Source: Nitrincola sp048264025 (GTDB lineage Bacteria > Pseudomonadota > Gammaproteobacteria > Pseudomonadales > Balneatricaceae). From it: 64,000 bases of DNA. The translations under genes were made by a program, and so were the position numbers. Each line of letters opens with the position of its first letter. Position 1 is the stretch's first letter. This document shows positions 33,198 through 42,089 of the stretch, one piece after another. A model generated the notes under the pieces. That model was not told the origin of the DNA and did no database searches. It saw only the letters and a program-made list of their open reading frames with translations. The DNA is taken from positions 62,001 through 126,000 of the forward strand of contig NZ_JBLXDN010000005.1 in the NCBI RefSeq assembly GCF_048264025.1. The letters run 5' to 3'.

Positions 33198-34991
33198 ATG
33201 ACTCAATTAAAAGCACATCCAAGACTGCTGTTGCGTTTGTCAGGTTTTTTGCGACCTTACACACTGCAGATGACAATCGCGGCTATCGCACTGGTCGTGG
33301 CCGCCGGATGTGTGTTGCTGTTGGGGCAGGGGTTGCGACTGGTCGTAGACCGGGGCTTTGCCGCCAATGATGTTCAGTGGTTGAATTTCGGTTTATTGGT
33401 GACCCTGGTCGTGGTGCTGGTGATGGCCATGGCGTCAGCCGCACGCTTTTACTTTGTCAGTTGGATTGGCGAGCGGCTGGCGGCTGATCTGCGCACCCAG
33501 GTGTTCAAGCATCTATTGACCCTGGAGCCGGAATTTTTTGCCCGCAATGGTGGTGGCGAGATTCAAAGTCGTCTGACGGCCGACACTACAGTACTGCAAA
33601 GCTTGTTCGGTTCATCGATCTCCATGGCGCTGCGTAATTTATTGACCTTTATTGGTGCGCTGATTTTCCTGTTTATTACCAGTCCGATGTTGACCTTGCT
33701 GGTCTTGGTCGGCATTCCGGTGACAGTGATACCGGTGGTCTGGTTTGGGCGGCGTGTCCGTCGTCTGTCACGCACTAGTCAGGACAGGGTGGCGGAGCTG
33801 GGGAGTTATGCCGGTGAAGTGATTCACGGTATTGAAACGGTGCAAGCATCGGTACATGAAGCGGAGGATCAGCGTCATTATTCGCATCGGGTGGAGCAGG
33901 CTTTTCAGAGTGCACGGGCACGTATCGTGCAGCGGGCCTTGTTGACCGGTTTTGCGTTAATGGTGATTTTTTCGGCGGTCGGGCTGATTCTCTGGCAGGG
34001 CGGACACGACGTGTTGGCTGGTCGGATGAGCCCCGGGGAACTGACGGCGTTTGTGTTCTATGCCTTGATAGCGGCCGGTGCAGTGGCCACCCTGGCCGAG
34101 GTGGCCGGTGAAGTGCAACGTGCGGCGGGTGCCACAGAACGTTTGCTGGAATTGCTGGATTCTACGCCTGCTATTTTACCTCCCCAAACAGTAACGCCCT
34201 TGCCAGTCCCTCTGCGTGGCGAGGTGATTTTTCAGGGGGTGAGCTTTGTTTATCCATCGCGACCGGAAACAGCAGTAATCAATGATTTTTCGGTAACGAT
34301 CCAGCCAGGTGAGCGCATTGCCTTGGTGGGGCCCTCAGGCGCAGGCAAATCCAGTCTGCTGAAATTACTGCTGCGCTTCTACGATCCCGCCCAGGGTGAG
34401 ATCTGTCTGGATGGTGTGAATATCAAACAACTGGATCCTCAGGCGTTGCGTAGTTGTATGGCCTTGGTGGCTCAGGAAACCATTTTGTTTACCGGTACCG
34501 TGGAAGAAAATTTGCGTTTTGGTCGCCCTGATGCCACGGAAGCAGAGCTGGTTGAAGCCGCTTCTCAGGCCCAGGCCTGGGAATTCATTCAACGCCTGCC
34601 ACTGGGGTTGAAAACCCCGCTGGGCTCCGGCGGGATTCAGTTATCCGGTGGCCAGCGCCAGCGTATGGCAATAGCGCGGGCCTTGTTGCGTGATCCCCGG
34701 GTATTGTTATTGGATGAAGCCACCAGTGCCCTGGATGCGCAGAGTGAACAACTGGTTCAAGCGGCTCTGGATCAACTCATGCAGGGGCGTACCTCCTTAG
34801 TGATTGCGCATCGCTTGTCGACGGTGATTTCTGCTGACAGGATTTTGGTGATGGATCAGGGGCAATTAGTGGCTTCAGGTACACATCAGCAATTATTGCA
34901 ACAGTCTGAGCTGTATCAGCGTCTGGCGGCTTTGCAGTTTGGTGAGGACACCCGCCGTGCTGATACGACACAAACGGAGGCGTGCCTATGA
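33198..34991 (+). CDS. ABC exporter (MsbA-related half-transporter)
   Basis: A 597-residue fused exporter half: six transmembrane helices (about residues 25-300), coupling-helix region RLTADTTVLQSLFGSS, then an ATPase with Walker A GPSGAGKSSLLKL, signature LSGGQRQRMAIARALL and Walker B VLLLDEATSALD, H-loop IAHRLST. It likely acts as a homodimer exporting a lipid or drug-like compound. The stop overlaps the sirtuin start (ATGA), so both are co-transcribed. Confidence 0.9.
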   Translation: MTQLKAHPRLLLRLSGFLRPYTLQMTIAAIALVVAAGCVLLLGQGLRLVVDRGFAANDVQWLNFGLLVTLVVVLVMAMASAARFYFVSWIGERLAADLRTQVFKHLLTLEPEFFARNGGGEIQSRLTADTTVLQSLFGSSISMALRNLLTFIGALIFLFITSPMLTLLVLVGIPVTVIPVVWFGRRVRRLSRTSQDRVAELGSYAGEVIHGIETVQASVHEAEDQRHYSHRVEQAFQSARARIVQRALLTGFALMVIFSAVGLILWQGGHDVLAGRMSPGELTAFVFYALIAAGAVATLAEVAGEVQRAAGATERLLELLDSTPAILPPQTVTPLPVPLRGEVIFQGVSFVYPSRPETAVINDFSVTIQPGERIALVGPSGAGKSSLLKLLLRFYDPAQGEICLDGVNIKQLDPQALRSCMALVAQETILFTGTVEENLRFGRPDATEAELVEAASQAQAWEFIQRLPLGLKTPLGSGGIQLSGGQRQRMAIARALLRDPRVLLLDEATSALDAQSEQLVQAALDQLMQGRTSLVIAHRLSTVISADRILVMDQGQLVASGTHQQLLQQSELYQRLAALQFGEDTRRADTTQTEACL

Positions 34992-35704
34992 AATTCAAGC
35001 ATGTTGTTGTACTCACGGGTGCGGGTATTTCGGCTGAATCGGGTATTCGAACCTTTCGTGACCAGAATGGCTTGTGGGAAGATCACCGCATCGAAGATGT
35101 AGCTACGCCGGAAGGCTTTCTACGTAACCCTGATCTGGTCTATAGCTTTTATAACCTGCGTCGTGCCCAGTTACAGGATCCGGCCGTCGAACCTAATCTG
35201 GCACATCTGGCGCTGGCTGAGTTTGAAGCCAGCCATACGGCACGGGGAGGACAGTTTACCCTGATTACCCAGAATGTAGATAACTTACATCGACGGGCGG
35301 GCAGTCGGAACATGATCCCCATGCATGGGCAGTTGCAAAGCGCACTGTGTATTCACAGTGGTTTGTCTCACCCCTGGCACGGCACTTTAAGCGCATTGGA
35401 CCGCTGCAGCTGCTGTGACACGCCACAGCCGTTACGTCCTGATATTGTCTGGTTTGGTGAGGTTCCCTACCAACTGGATGATTGCTTTAATGCACTTGCC
35501 ACAGCGGATCTGTTTGTCTCAATTGGTACGTCCGGAAAAGTCTATCCCGCAGCTGGGTTTTTGGGCGTAGCTCAGGATGCTGGCGCCATGACGGTGGAGC
35601 TGAATATGGAACCCACCCGAGAAGATTTTGATCAGGGCTATTATGGACCGGCATCGCAAGTGGTGGCTGAGTATCTTACTAGTTTAGAGGATCAAGCTGG
35701 CTGA
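34988..35704 (+). CDS. cobB: NAD-dependent protein deacylase (sirtuin, CobB type)
   Basis: Removes acetyl or succinyl groups from lysines, using NAD+. Motifs: LTGAGISAESGIRTFR, TQNVDNLH, catalytic His in PMHGQLQ, zinc-site cysteines (ALCIHSG and RCSCC), IVWFGE, and YNLRR (Tyr and Arg of class III desuccinylases). The spacing of the cysteines matches E. coli CobB. ATG 34988 follows GGAGG by seven bases and overlaps the exporter stop. The last residues (QAG and stop) are encoded by a REP sequence, and the gene overlaps the convergent 35684-36787 by 21 bases. Confidence 0.93.
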   Translation: MKFKHVVVLTGAGISAESGIRTFRDQNGLWEDHRIEDVATPEGFLRNPDLVYSFYNLRRAQLQDPAVEPNLAHLALAEFEASHTARGGQFTLITQNVDNLHRRAGSRNMIPMHGQLQSALCIHSGLSHPWHGTLSALDRCSCCDTPQPLRPDIVWFGEVPYQLDDCFNALATADLFVSIGTSGKVYPAAGFLGVAQDAGAMTVELNMEPTREDFDQGYYGPASQVVAEYLTSLEDQAG

Positions 35705-36787
35705 CCCCTTGATGGTTTGGCGGTAAGCGGGGGTGAGTTGGGAAAGGCGCCAGTCATCGGGTGTCGGTTGTTCTGGTGGGTTGTGTAGCCAGTGAATCAG
35801 TCGTTCGGCAGCGGCGTCAGCTTCGGCATCCGGGTCTTGGGGATGGCTGGCATAACACTGCTCAGCCGGGATGTATTCCGGGTAGGCCAGGCGATTTGGC
35901 GCCAGCGCGAGGCAGCCTGAAGCCATGGCTTCGAGCATAGATAGGCCCTGAAAATCGTGCAGGGCGGTTGATAGCACGATATCGGCTTGCTGTAACAGCT
36001 GATGATATTCCTCGACCTGGGTTTGATAACCAAAGTGCAACAAGCGGCTGTGGTGTGCCTGTTGAATCTGTGCAAAGGCCTCGGGTTGTTGTCGAAACTG
36101 CTCACCCACCAGGCTCAAACGAAAATCCTGTCCGCGTGAAACCAGGTTATCCAGCAGTTTCAGTAAACGATCCGGCCCCTTGTCGTATTCCCAGCGATGG
36201 TTCCAAAGCAGGTGCGGGCAACGGGTATCTGTCAGGCGTGCGCGTTTAACAAACAGCTTGTCTTCTATGGGGACTGGCAAGATGGACGATTTAGCCAACA
36301 ACGCCTGTGGCAGGCCCTTGGGTAACGCATCGGGAAGTTTCTTCAATAGCCCTGCAACACCTTGTAGAAAACTCTGGCGATTCCACTCACTGTTGAACAA
36401 CAACTGGTCAGCGGCAACGGCACTGTAAAGGTTAATCATTTGTGGCTCATAGCTGTTGAACTGACGGCCGGAATCCGGAAAGGCAAATTGGTTTTCGTGC
36501 AAATAGAGCAGAGCAGGCACTTGTGCCAGTTTTGGATGAAAACCGCGCAGGCTGGCAAGATCCGTCATGGACGTGGCCAGCAGCAGATCCCAGGTTTGTT
36601 GCAGCAAGGGCTCGTTCAACCAACTCAGGGCATTACCGCGTATCCGCCAACTGAAATAACGGGGCGGCAGTGACAGGCAATGCCACTCAAATTCAGGTAA
36701 TGAGTTTACTAACTGTTGCCGCCAGCGTTGATGGCTTGCAGCGTCATAGGCAGAAAGTAACAGTATACGAGGGCGGGTTAGCTGCAT
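35684..36787 (-). CDS. tRNA-queuosine mannosyltransferase-like glycosyltransferase
   Basis: A 367-residue GT-B glycosyltransferase. The N-terminal half has the DUF3524 pattern: ILLLSAYDAASHQRWRQQLVNSL, LPPRYFSWRIRGNALSW, LYLHENQFAFP and FNSEWNRQSFL. The C-terminal half has the GT4 region LLWNHRWEYDKGPDRLL and ALHDFQGLSMLEAMASGC. The animal homologue (QTMAN) adds mannose to queuosine in tRNA-Asp. The bacterial proteins are little studied. The last residues (IKGSASLIL) are encoded across a REP sequence shared with the sirtuin end. The function is by family. Confidence 0.85.
   Translation of the reverse strand: MQLTRPRILLLSAYDAASHQRWRQQLVNSLPEFEWHCLSLPPRYFSWRIRGNALSWLNEPLLQQTWDLLLATSMTDLASLRGFHPKLAQVPALLYLHENQFAFPDSGRQFNSYEPQMINLYSAVAADQLLFNSEWNRQSFLQGVAGLLKKLPDALPKGLPQALLAKSSILPVPIEDKLFVKRARLTDTRCPHLLWNHRWEYDKGPDRLLKLLDNLVSRGQDFRLSLVGEQFRQQPEAFAQIQQAHHSRLLHFGYQTQVEEYHQLLQQADIVLSTALHDFQGLSMLEAMASGCLALAPNRLAYPEYIPAEQCYASHPQDPDAEADAAAERLIHWLHNPPEQPTPDDWRLSQLTPAYRQTIKGSASLIL
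35693..35711. repeat. REP-1 copy at the cobB/mannosyltransferase junction
   Basis: CAAGCTGGCTGACCCCTTG is identical to the copy at 49199-49217 and the reverse complement of those at 48371-48389 and 48406-48424. It contains the stop codon of cobB and the last codons of the convergent gene. Confidence 0.9.
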
Positions 36788-36966
36788 TGGTAAAGGCTTA
36801 GTTAATTGGAATGTTTGTTTAGCTATAACTGAAACAAAATTTTATCCAGGGTTTTTTTTCGGTATGATGGCGTTAAAGGTATCACAGCCTGTTACCGCAC
36901 CTTTACTATTTATCTGATTTTTATAACTCATAGGTGCTTTTACTCTGCGAAAGGTCTATTTTGTTG

Positions 36967-37749
36967 ATGAACCAATTATCTGTTCTTATCGTCGATGATG
37001 CAAAATTCATCTGTGAGCTTGTCTCTAAAATTGTTAAGACATCCTTTCCTGGCTCAACCGTTACGGCGGCTTACAATGGACAAGAAGCGCAGTCTATTAT
37101 GCAGACCTCGCATTTTGATTTGATTCTGTGTGATTGGGAAATGCCGAAAATGAGTGGTCTTGAATTACTGACCTGGACGCGGCAGCAAACACAATACAAA
37201 GCCACTCCATTCGTGATGGTGACCAGTCGGGGCGAACGTTCTTATGTGCTCAAGGCTATTCAGGCTGGCGTCAATGATTATCTCGGAAAGCCGTTTACCG
37301 GTGATCAACTGACCCAGAAAATGAACAAGCTTTTGTCGGGTGAAACCAGACTGCCCAATACGCGGAAAATAGATCAGGCAGCCGCCTCCTTAGATAAAGC
37401 AGAAAATACGCCACCCATACCTGCAAAATCGGCTTTGAAGCCAAAAGGCTTAGCGCAGCTTAGAGTCAGAGATCAGGTTATTAAGTGCGCTATTAAAGAC
37501 TTGAGCTTGAGAGACGTATTGGTTGTCATCAAAAATGAAGGCGTTTTTCCTACCATACTGGATCAGGCTGTTGTCGATATAGAGCAACTATCTGGTGGCA
37601 GTGTTGCACGAGTGAATGGTTTTGTTGAACGCATTGAAGCCATGGAAAGAAAAATTGATGCGCCCTTCATTAATGTAAAAGTCGCATTTGTGGATGATGA
37701 CCCGGATAAGATGGATCATTTGGCTAAGTACATTGCTTCAGTGCGCTGA
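36967..37749 (+). CDS. Response regulator with PilZ-like C-terminal domain
   Basis: A 260-residue protein: receiver domain (LSVLIVDDAKFI, phospho-Asp in LILCDWEMPKMSG, TSRGE, Lys in YLGKPF) followed by a linker and a C-terminal domain of about 95 residues whose KCAIKDLSLRDVLVVIK resembles the D-x-S-x2-G element of PilZ domains. The Arg-rich c-di-GMP site (RxxxR) is not evident, so c-di-GMP binding is doubtful. ATG 36967 is preferred to the 36934 extension. It stands alone, without a kinase in the window. Confidence 0.75.
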   Translation: MNQLSVLIVDDAKFICELVSKIVKTSFPGSTVTAAYNGQEAQSIMQTSHFDLILCDWEMPKMSGLELLTWTRQQTQYKATPFVMVTSRGERSYVLKAIQAGVNDYLGKPFTGDQLTQKMNKLLSGETRLPNTRKIDQAAASLDKAENTPPIPAKSALKPKGLAQLRVRDQVIKCAIKDLSLRDVLVVIKNEGVFPTILDQAVVDIEQLSGGSVARVNGFVERIEAMERKIDAPFINVKVAFVDDDPDKMDHLAKYIASVR

Positions 37750-37793
37750 GGTTATATAGCTTATCCGGGCCCGCCATCAATAAGAAAACTCGC

Positions 37794-38207
37794 TTACTCC
37801 ACCTGGATGGTTATCTTATCGGAAACCATCGGCTCAGCATGAGGAACATGCATTTTATCGCCCAACAGCAACTGCAGCGTATGCTCTCCCGGTTCAAGTT
37901 CCAAGGTGACTTGGGTTTGTCCACCACCAAAATGCAAGTGCTGTTCATCCGCAGGCACCGGCATGTCCATGGCTGGTAAAGTATCGACATCAATTAATAG
38001 ATGGTGATGCCCAGTGTTTGGGAAGTCTGCACCGGCAGGAGCTACCCCCATACCTTTCAGTCCAAAATGAACAGTGACAGGGTTGCTAAGGGTTTCACCA
38101 TCAGCAGGGGAAATGATGTAGAGCTTCTTCTCGTCGTCAGCGATGGATGTTAGCGGCAACAACAGTAAAAGCAGAAATAGAGCCAGATGAGGGGATTGCC
38201 GTTTCAT
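37794..38207 (-). CDS. DUF4399 exported protein
   Basis: 137 residues with a signal peptide (LFLLLLLLPLTSIADD) and a domain containing histidine clusters (HHHLLIDVD, DEQHLHFGGGQ) and HTLQLLLGDKMHVPH. The pattern matches DUF4399, secreted proteins that may bind metals through these histidines. Function unknown. Convergent with the response regulator gene. Confidence 0.8.
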   Translation of the reverse strand: MKRQSPHLALFLLLLLLPLTSIADDEKKLYIISPADGETLSNPVTVHFGLKGMGVAPAGADFPNTGHHHLLIDVDTLPAMDMPVPADEQHLHFGGGQTQVTLELEPGEHTLQLLLGDKMHVPHAEPMVSDKITIQVE

Positions 38208-38393
38208 AATGAAGTCCTTGTTATGTTTATTTTTGAGTACGAATGGCTTAGTTCAGCCTAGATCAACCGTCTAGCTTGTCAAATTTTGTAGCTACCTGGC
38301 TCTGCCAACAAGGCCGTTATGTTCCTTAGGTGTACATCAGAGCATTCCTCTTCTACATTCATATATTCAGAGTTTATAACGAGGGAGAGCAGT

Positions 38394-39542
38394 GTGATTC
38401 CAAAAAGCATGGTAGCTATGTGTCTTATGGGGCATGGTGGGTTAGACCAGTTGATTTATCAGCAAGATGTGCCGGTACCGACACCAGGTCCTCAAGAGGT
38501 ATTGGTTAAGGTCAGCGCCACCGCCAAAAACAATACCGACCGTAAGGCGCGTGAGGGGCTTTATCCTGTGGGAGATAGCAGTGACATTACCTCCTTTCAA
38601 ATTAGTGGCACACCGACGCTGACCTTTCCGCGTATTCAGGGTGCGGATGTGGTAGGACGGATTGTAGCCGTAGGCGCTGAAGTAGCTGAGTCACGCCTGG
38701 GCGAGCGCGGCTTGTTGGATTTTAATCTCTATGCCGATACCCGCGAGGATATTAACCTGACACCCGATTACTATGGTCATGGCGCCGATGGCGGTTTTGC
38801 AGAATATATTGTTGTCAGGTCGGATCAGTTTTACCGAATCGATAATCCTGAATTAGCTGATGCCGAACTGGCCGCCTTGGGTATGTGCTCTTATCAGACT
38901 GCTTATCATATGCTGACCGCCGCGAAGGTAACATCTGGTGAGCGTGTATTGGTGTCCGGAGCCAGTGGTGGCGTGGGAACCGCATTAATTCAGCTATGCC
39001 GACTTCTGGGTGCCATTCCCTATGCCGTGAGCCAACAGAATAAGTCAGACGCTTTATTGGCTCTGGGAGCTGAAGCCGTCGTGGACCGCGGCAATATGGA
39101 TGATTTTGTTGACCGCGTTTTGGCGTCGACTGGTGGCGCCCCTATCGATGCGGTGATGGACCTGGTTGGTGGTGAGATGACTGACCGTTTCATCGACACC
39201 ATGATTCAACAGATGGACCAGCGTCGTAGCTATCCACGCCTAAGTATTGCCGGTGCCAGTGGTGGCAATCTCAGTCAGATGATGTGGACACGTATTTACC
39301 TGTATCAGGTACAGATTTTCGGTGTATCCCACGGAACGCGGCAAGAAGCACGACAGTTGATGTGTTGGATTGCTGATGGACAGCTCAAACCTGTGTTGCA
39401 TGGCACTTTTCGACTTTCACAGCTACACGAGGCGGAAACCTATTTCGTCAATCGGGGCAGTAATTATCTGGGTAAAATCGTCATCGTTCCTGATGAAGAA
39501 TGGGCCGAACATGGTGCTCCTTTTGCGTTGTCGGAGGCTTGA
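38394..39542 (+). CDS. MDR-family zinc-binding dehydrogenase-like oxidoreductase
   Basis: Predicted NAD(P)H-dependent oxidoreductase of the medium-chain family: VLVKVSATAKNNTDRKAREG, GADVVGRIVAVG, LVSGASGGVGTALIQL (nucleotide binding) and MDLVGGEM. GTG 38394 has AGGGAG six bases upstream; the frame runs back to 38319 but without a ribosome-binding site. The 382-residue length is normal. No obvious four-cysteine structural zinc loop is seen, so it resembles quinone reductase or crotonyl-CoA reductase-like members. It is first of four genes that appear to form a catabolic operon. Confidence 0.8.
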   Translation: MIPKSMVAMCLMGHGGLDQLIYQQDVPVPTPGPQEVLVKVSATAKNNTDRKAREGLYPVGDSSDITSFQISGTPTLTFPRIQGADVVGRIVAVGAEVAESRLGERGLLDFNLYADTREDINLTPDYYGHGADGGFAEYIVVRSDQFYRIDNPELADAELAALGMCSYQTAYHMLTAAKVTSGERVLVSGASGGVGTALIQLCRLLGAIPYAVSQQNKSDALLALGAEAVVDRGNMDDFVDRVLASTGGAPIDAVMDLVGGEMTDRFIDTMIQQMDQRRSYPRLSIAGASGGNLSQMMWTRIYLYQVQIFGVSHGTRQEARQLMCWIADGQLKPVLHGTFRLSQLHEAETYFVNRGSNYLGKIVIVPDEEWAEHGAPFALSEA

Positions 39543-39544
39543 GT

Positions 39545-40585
39545 ATGAGCCGACAATTGAGTTTGCAGTTGATGGATACGCATGCTGGAGGAGACGTCAG
39601 TCGGATTGTCTATGCTGGCGTAAAAGCGCTACCGGGAGACAGCGTTCGACAGCAGATGGAATACCTGCAACACCAGGCTGATGGGCTTAGAAAGCTATTA
39701 TTGTTCGAACCCTATGGTATTCCGGAAATGTCAGTGGATCTGCTGGTGCCAGCCACCAATCCACAGGCGGTAGCCGGTTACATCATCATGGAGGTGATGG
39801 GCTATCCGATCTATTCCGGTTCCAACACCCTGTGCACGGCAACCGCTGTATTGGAACTGGGACTGGTACCCAAGCAGGAGGGGCACCAGCAATTCATGCT
39901 GGAATCACCGGCGGGACTGGTGCAGATCGATGCCGAAATACGTGATGGCGTGGTGGAATCAATTACCTGTGAAGGCCTTCCCAGTTATATCGACTCTTAT
40001 CAGCAGACAATTTCAGTACCGGGTCTGGGTGAGGTGACCTATTCTATTGCTTACAGTGGCGGGTTTTATGTTCTGGTAGAGGCGGCCGCACTAGGTTTTA
40101 ACTTGTCACTCGATGAGGAGTCACGCCTGAGTGCTTGTGCGCATGCCATTATCGAGGCGATTCGAGCCGAGCGAAGTTTTTACCACTATTCACTCGGTGA
40201 TGTTGGTCCCATTCCCTTTCTGCACTTTATGGGACCGGTTGAAAATCCGGCTAAAGGGCAGTACGCATCCCGCTCGACAACCTATGTGCATCCGGGGGTG
40301 ATCTGTCGAAGCACCACGGGCACAGGCACCTCTGCACGACTGGCATTGATGCAGTATGAACAGCGCATTTCACCAGGGGATACACTGGAAACCTGTTCGC
40401 TAAGAGAAACCCGCTTTCGGGGTAAATTTACCGGGATCAGTCAGTTGGAAGGCGGGCAAACGCTAGTTGAAAATAGCATCACCGGTAAAGCCTATGTGTT
40501 AAATCGCGCGGAAATACTCGTCAATGCTGATGACCCAATGGTGAGTCATGAGGGGTTGAATTCATTGCTAAAGCCGGTAAGTTGA
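39545..40585 (+). CDS. Proline racemase family protein with atypical catalytic pair
   Basis: 346 residues matching the proline racemase/hydroxyproline epimerase fold (MDTHAGGDVSRIVYAG, GTGTSARLALMQ). Family enzymes use two acid-base residues, often Cys/Cys, sometimes Cys/Thr (dehydratases) or Ser/Cys. Here the first position (usual MCGH) reads YSGSNT with Ser91, and the second (usual SPCGTG) reads STTGTG with Thr258. Nearby cysteines are C97 and C254. ATG 39545 follows the upstream gene by two bases. Probably an imino-acid or hydroxyproline enzyme; reaction uncertain. Confidence 0.82.
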   Translation: MSRQLSLQLMDTHAGGDVSRIVYAGVKALPGDSVRQQMEYLQHQADGLRKLLLFEPYGIPEMSVDLLVPATNPQAVAGYIIMEVMGYPIYSGSNTLCTATAVLELGLVPKQEGHQQFMLESPAGLVQIDAEIRDGVVESITCEGLPSYIDSYQQTISVPGLGEVTYSIAYSGGFYVLVEAAALGFNLSLDEESRLSACAHAIIEAIRAERSFYHYSLGDVGPIPFLHFMGPVENPAKGQYASRSTTYVHPGVICRSTTGTGTSARLALMQYEQRISPGDTLETCSLRETRFRGKFTGISQLEGGQTLVENSITGKAYVLNRAEILVNADDPMVSHEGLNSLLKPVS

Positions 40586-40695
40586 ATGGATTGTTAACTC
40601 ACGGTCAGCCGACACTCGTTTTGTAGCGGTATTTTTGTTATTTTCAAAGTGTTTATAGCAATAAATAGCTGTTTTATAACAACGAGGAGTCAGCA

Positions 40696-42060
40696 ATGAC
40701 CTTTGCAAAGGTGCAGGAAGCACTCGATTTTCTGGATCGTTATCCTGATATAGAGCTGTTCGAACTGTTTATTCTGGATGCCAATGGGGTGCCGAGAGGC
40801 AAACTGTTGCATCGTGAGGAACTCTTGCCGGTGTATGAGTCGGGTCGGCCCTTGCCGAGTACCATTATGGGCCTGTCGATTAACGGTGATGATGTTGAAA
40901 ACTCCGGATTGGTCTGGGATGTAGGTGATGTCGATTGCCGTGCCTACCCACTGGCCGGTAGTTTGGTACCTATGCCTTGGCGTGCTATGCCGACAGCGGC
41001 GGTACAGGTCAGCATGCATCCACAGGAGGGCCTACCTGCCGCGGTTGCTGATCCCCGTCATCTGTTACAGCAGGTTATTCAGCGCTTTGCCGCCAAGGGT
41101 TACTATCCGGTAATGGCCTGTGAACTGGAGTTTTATTTACTGGATCTGCAAACCGACAGCCACGGTGCACCGCAGTTGGCAGCGGAGCCAGGGGGAGCCA
41201 GACCCACTAGCACACAAGTGTACGGCTTGCGGGAACTGGAACAGTTGGAACCCTTTCTGGCAGACCTGTATGCCGCCTGCAAACTCCAGGGCATACCGGC
41301 GCGTACCGCTATATCTGAATATGCGCCCGGTCAGGTGGAAATCACGCTACAGCATGGCGATGCCATGACTGCTATGGACCAGGCGGTGCGCTACAAACGT
41401 CTGGTGAAGGGCGTCGCGCATCAACACGGCATGCAGGCCTGCTTTATGGCGAAACCCTTTGCACAGCAATCGGGTTCAGGTATGCACATGCATCTCAGTC
41501 TGAACGATGATCAGGGACATAATCTTTTTGCCAGTGACGATCCGGCCGGGACGCCACTGTTGCGTTGGTCGATTGGTGGCATGCTGGCGTGTCTGACCGA
41601 TACCCTGCTGTTTTTCTGCCCCAATGCCAACTCCTATCGGCGCTTCCAATCGGAAAGTTACGCACCGCTGGCACCCACCTGGGGTGTTGATAACCGTACC
41701 GTGTCGATGCGGGTTCCTGGAGGGCCGCCAGTCAGCCGTCATATTGAACACCGTATCTGTGGTGCTGATGCCAATCCGTATTTGGCAGCAGCTGCGATTC
41801 TGGCTGGTGTGCTGCGTGGTATTGATGAACAAATAGATCCAGGTGCACCGGTGACTGGCAATGGTTATGCGCAGGTGACTGAAACCCTGCCGGGTGATTG
41901 GCTAACCACCCTGAATGCCTGTTCCACCTCGACTTGGCTACCCGAGCTTATAGACCCTGCATTTCTCAAAATTTATCTGGCAGTTAAGCAGGCTGAGTAC
42001 CAGCAGTTTATGGCTGAAGTCGGTGAGCAGGACTGGCGCTGGTATCGCCACACCACGTGA
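40696..42060 (+). CDS. Glutamine synthetase family protein (PuuA-like)
   Basis: A 454-residue type III-like glutamine synthetase with catalytic elements ELEFYLL, SEYAPGQVEITLQ, SGSGMHMHLSLND and SVRVPGG-like SMRVPGGPP, and N-terminal FILDANGVPRGK. It resembles gamma-glutamylpolyamine synthetases (PuuA), which load glutamate on a polyamine or amine. The following FAD oxidase suggests a gamma-glutamyl amine catabolic route as in the Puu pathway. ATG 40696 follows CGAGGAG. Confidence 0.88.
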   Translation: MTFAKVQEALDFLDRYPDIELFELFILDANGVPRGKLLHREELLPVYESGRPLPSTIMGLSINGDDVENSGLVWDVGDVDCRAYPLAGSLVPMPWRAMPTAAVQVSMHPQEGLPAAVADPRHLLQQVIQRFAAKGYYPVMACELEFYLLDLQTDSHGAPQLAAEPGGARPTSTQVYGLRELEQLEPFLADLYAACKLQGIPARTAISEYAPGQVEITLQHGDAMTAMDQAVRYKRLVKGVAHQHGMQACFMAKPFAQQSGSGMHMHLSLNDDQGHNLFASDDPAGTPLLRWSIGGMLACLTDTLLFFCPNANSYRRFQSESYAPLAPTWGVDNRTVSMRVPGGPPVSRHIEHRICGADANPYLAAAAILAGVLRGIDEQIDPGAPVTGNGYAQVTETLPGDWLTTLNACSTSTWLPELIDPAFLKIYLAVKQAEYQQFMAEVGEQDWRWYRHTT

Positions 42061-42089
42061 TGGCTGTCTGAATGATTAAGGAATAAGCG

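Noticed and set aside
35316..35450. Apparent loss of one zinc cysteine pair in the sirtuin
   Set aside because: E. coli CobB has the same spacing (one Cys followed by SG, then CxCC), so this is normal for the family.
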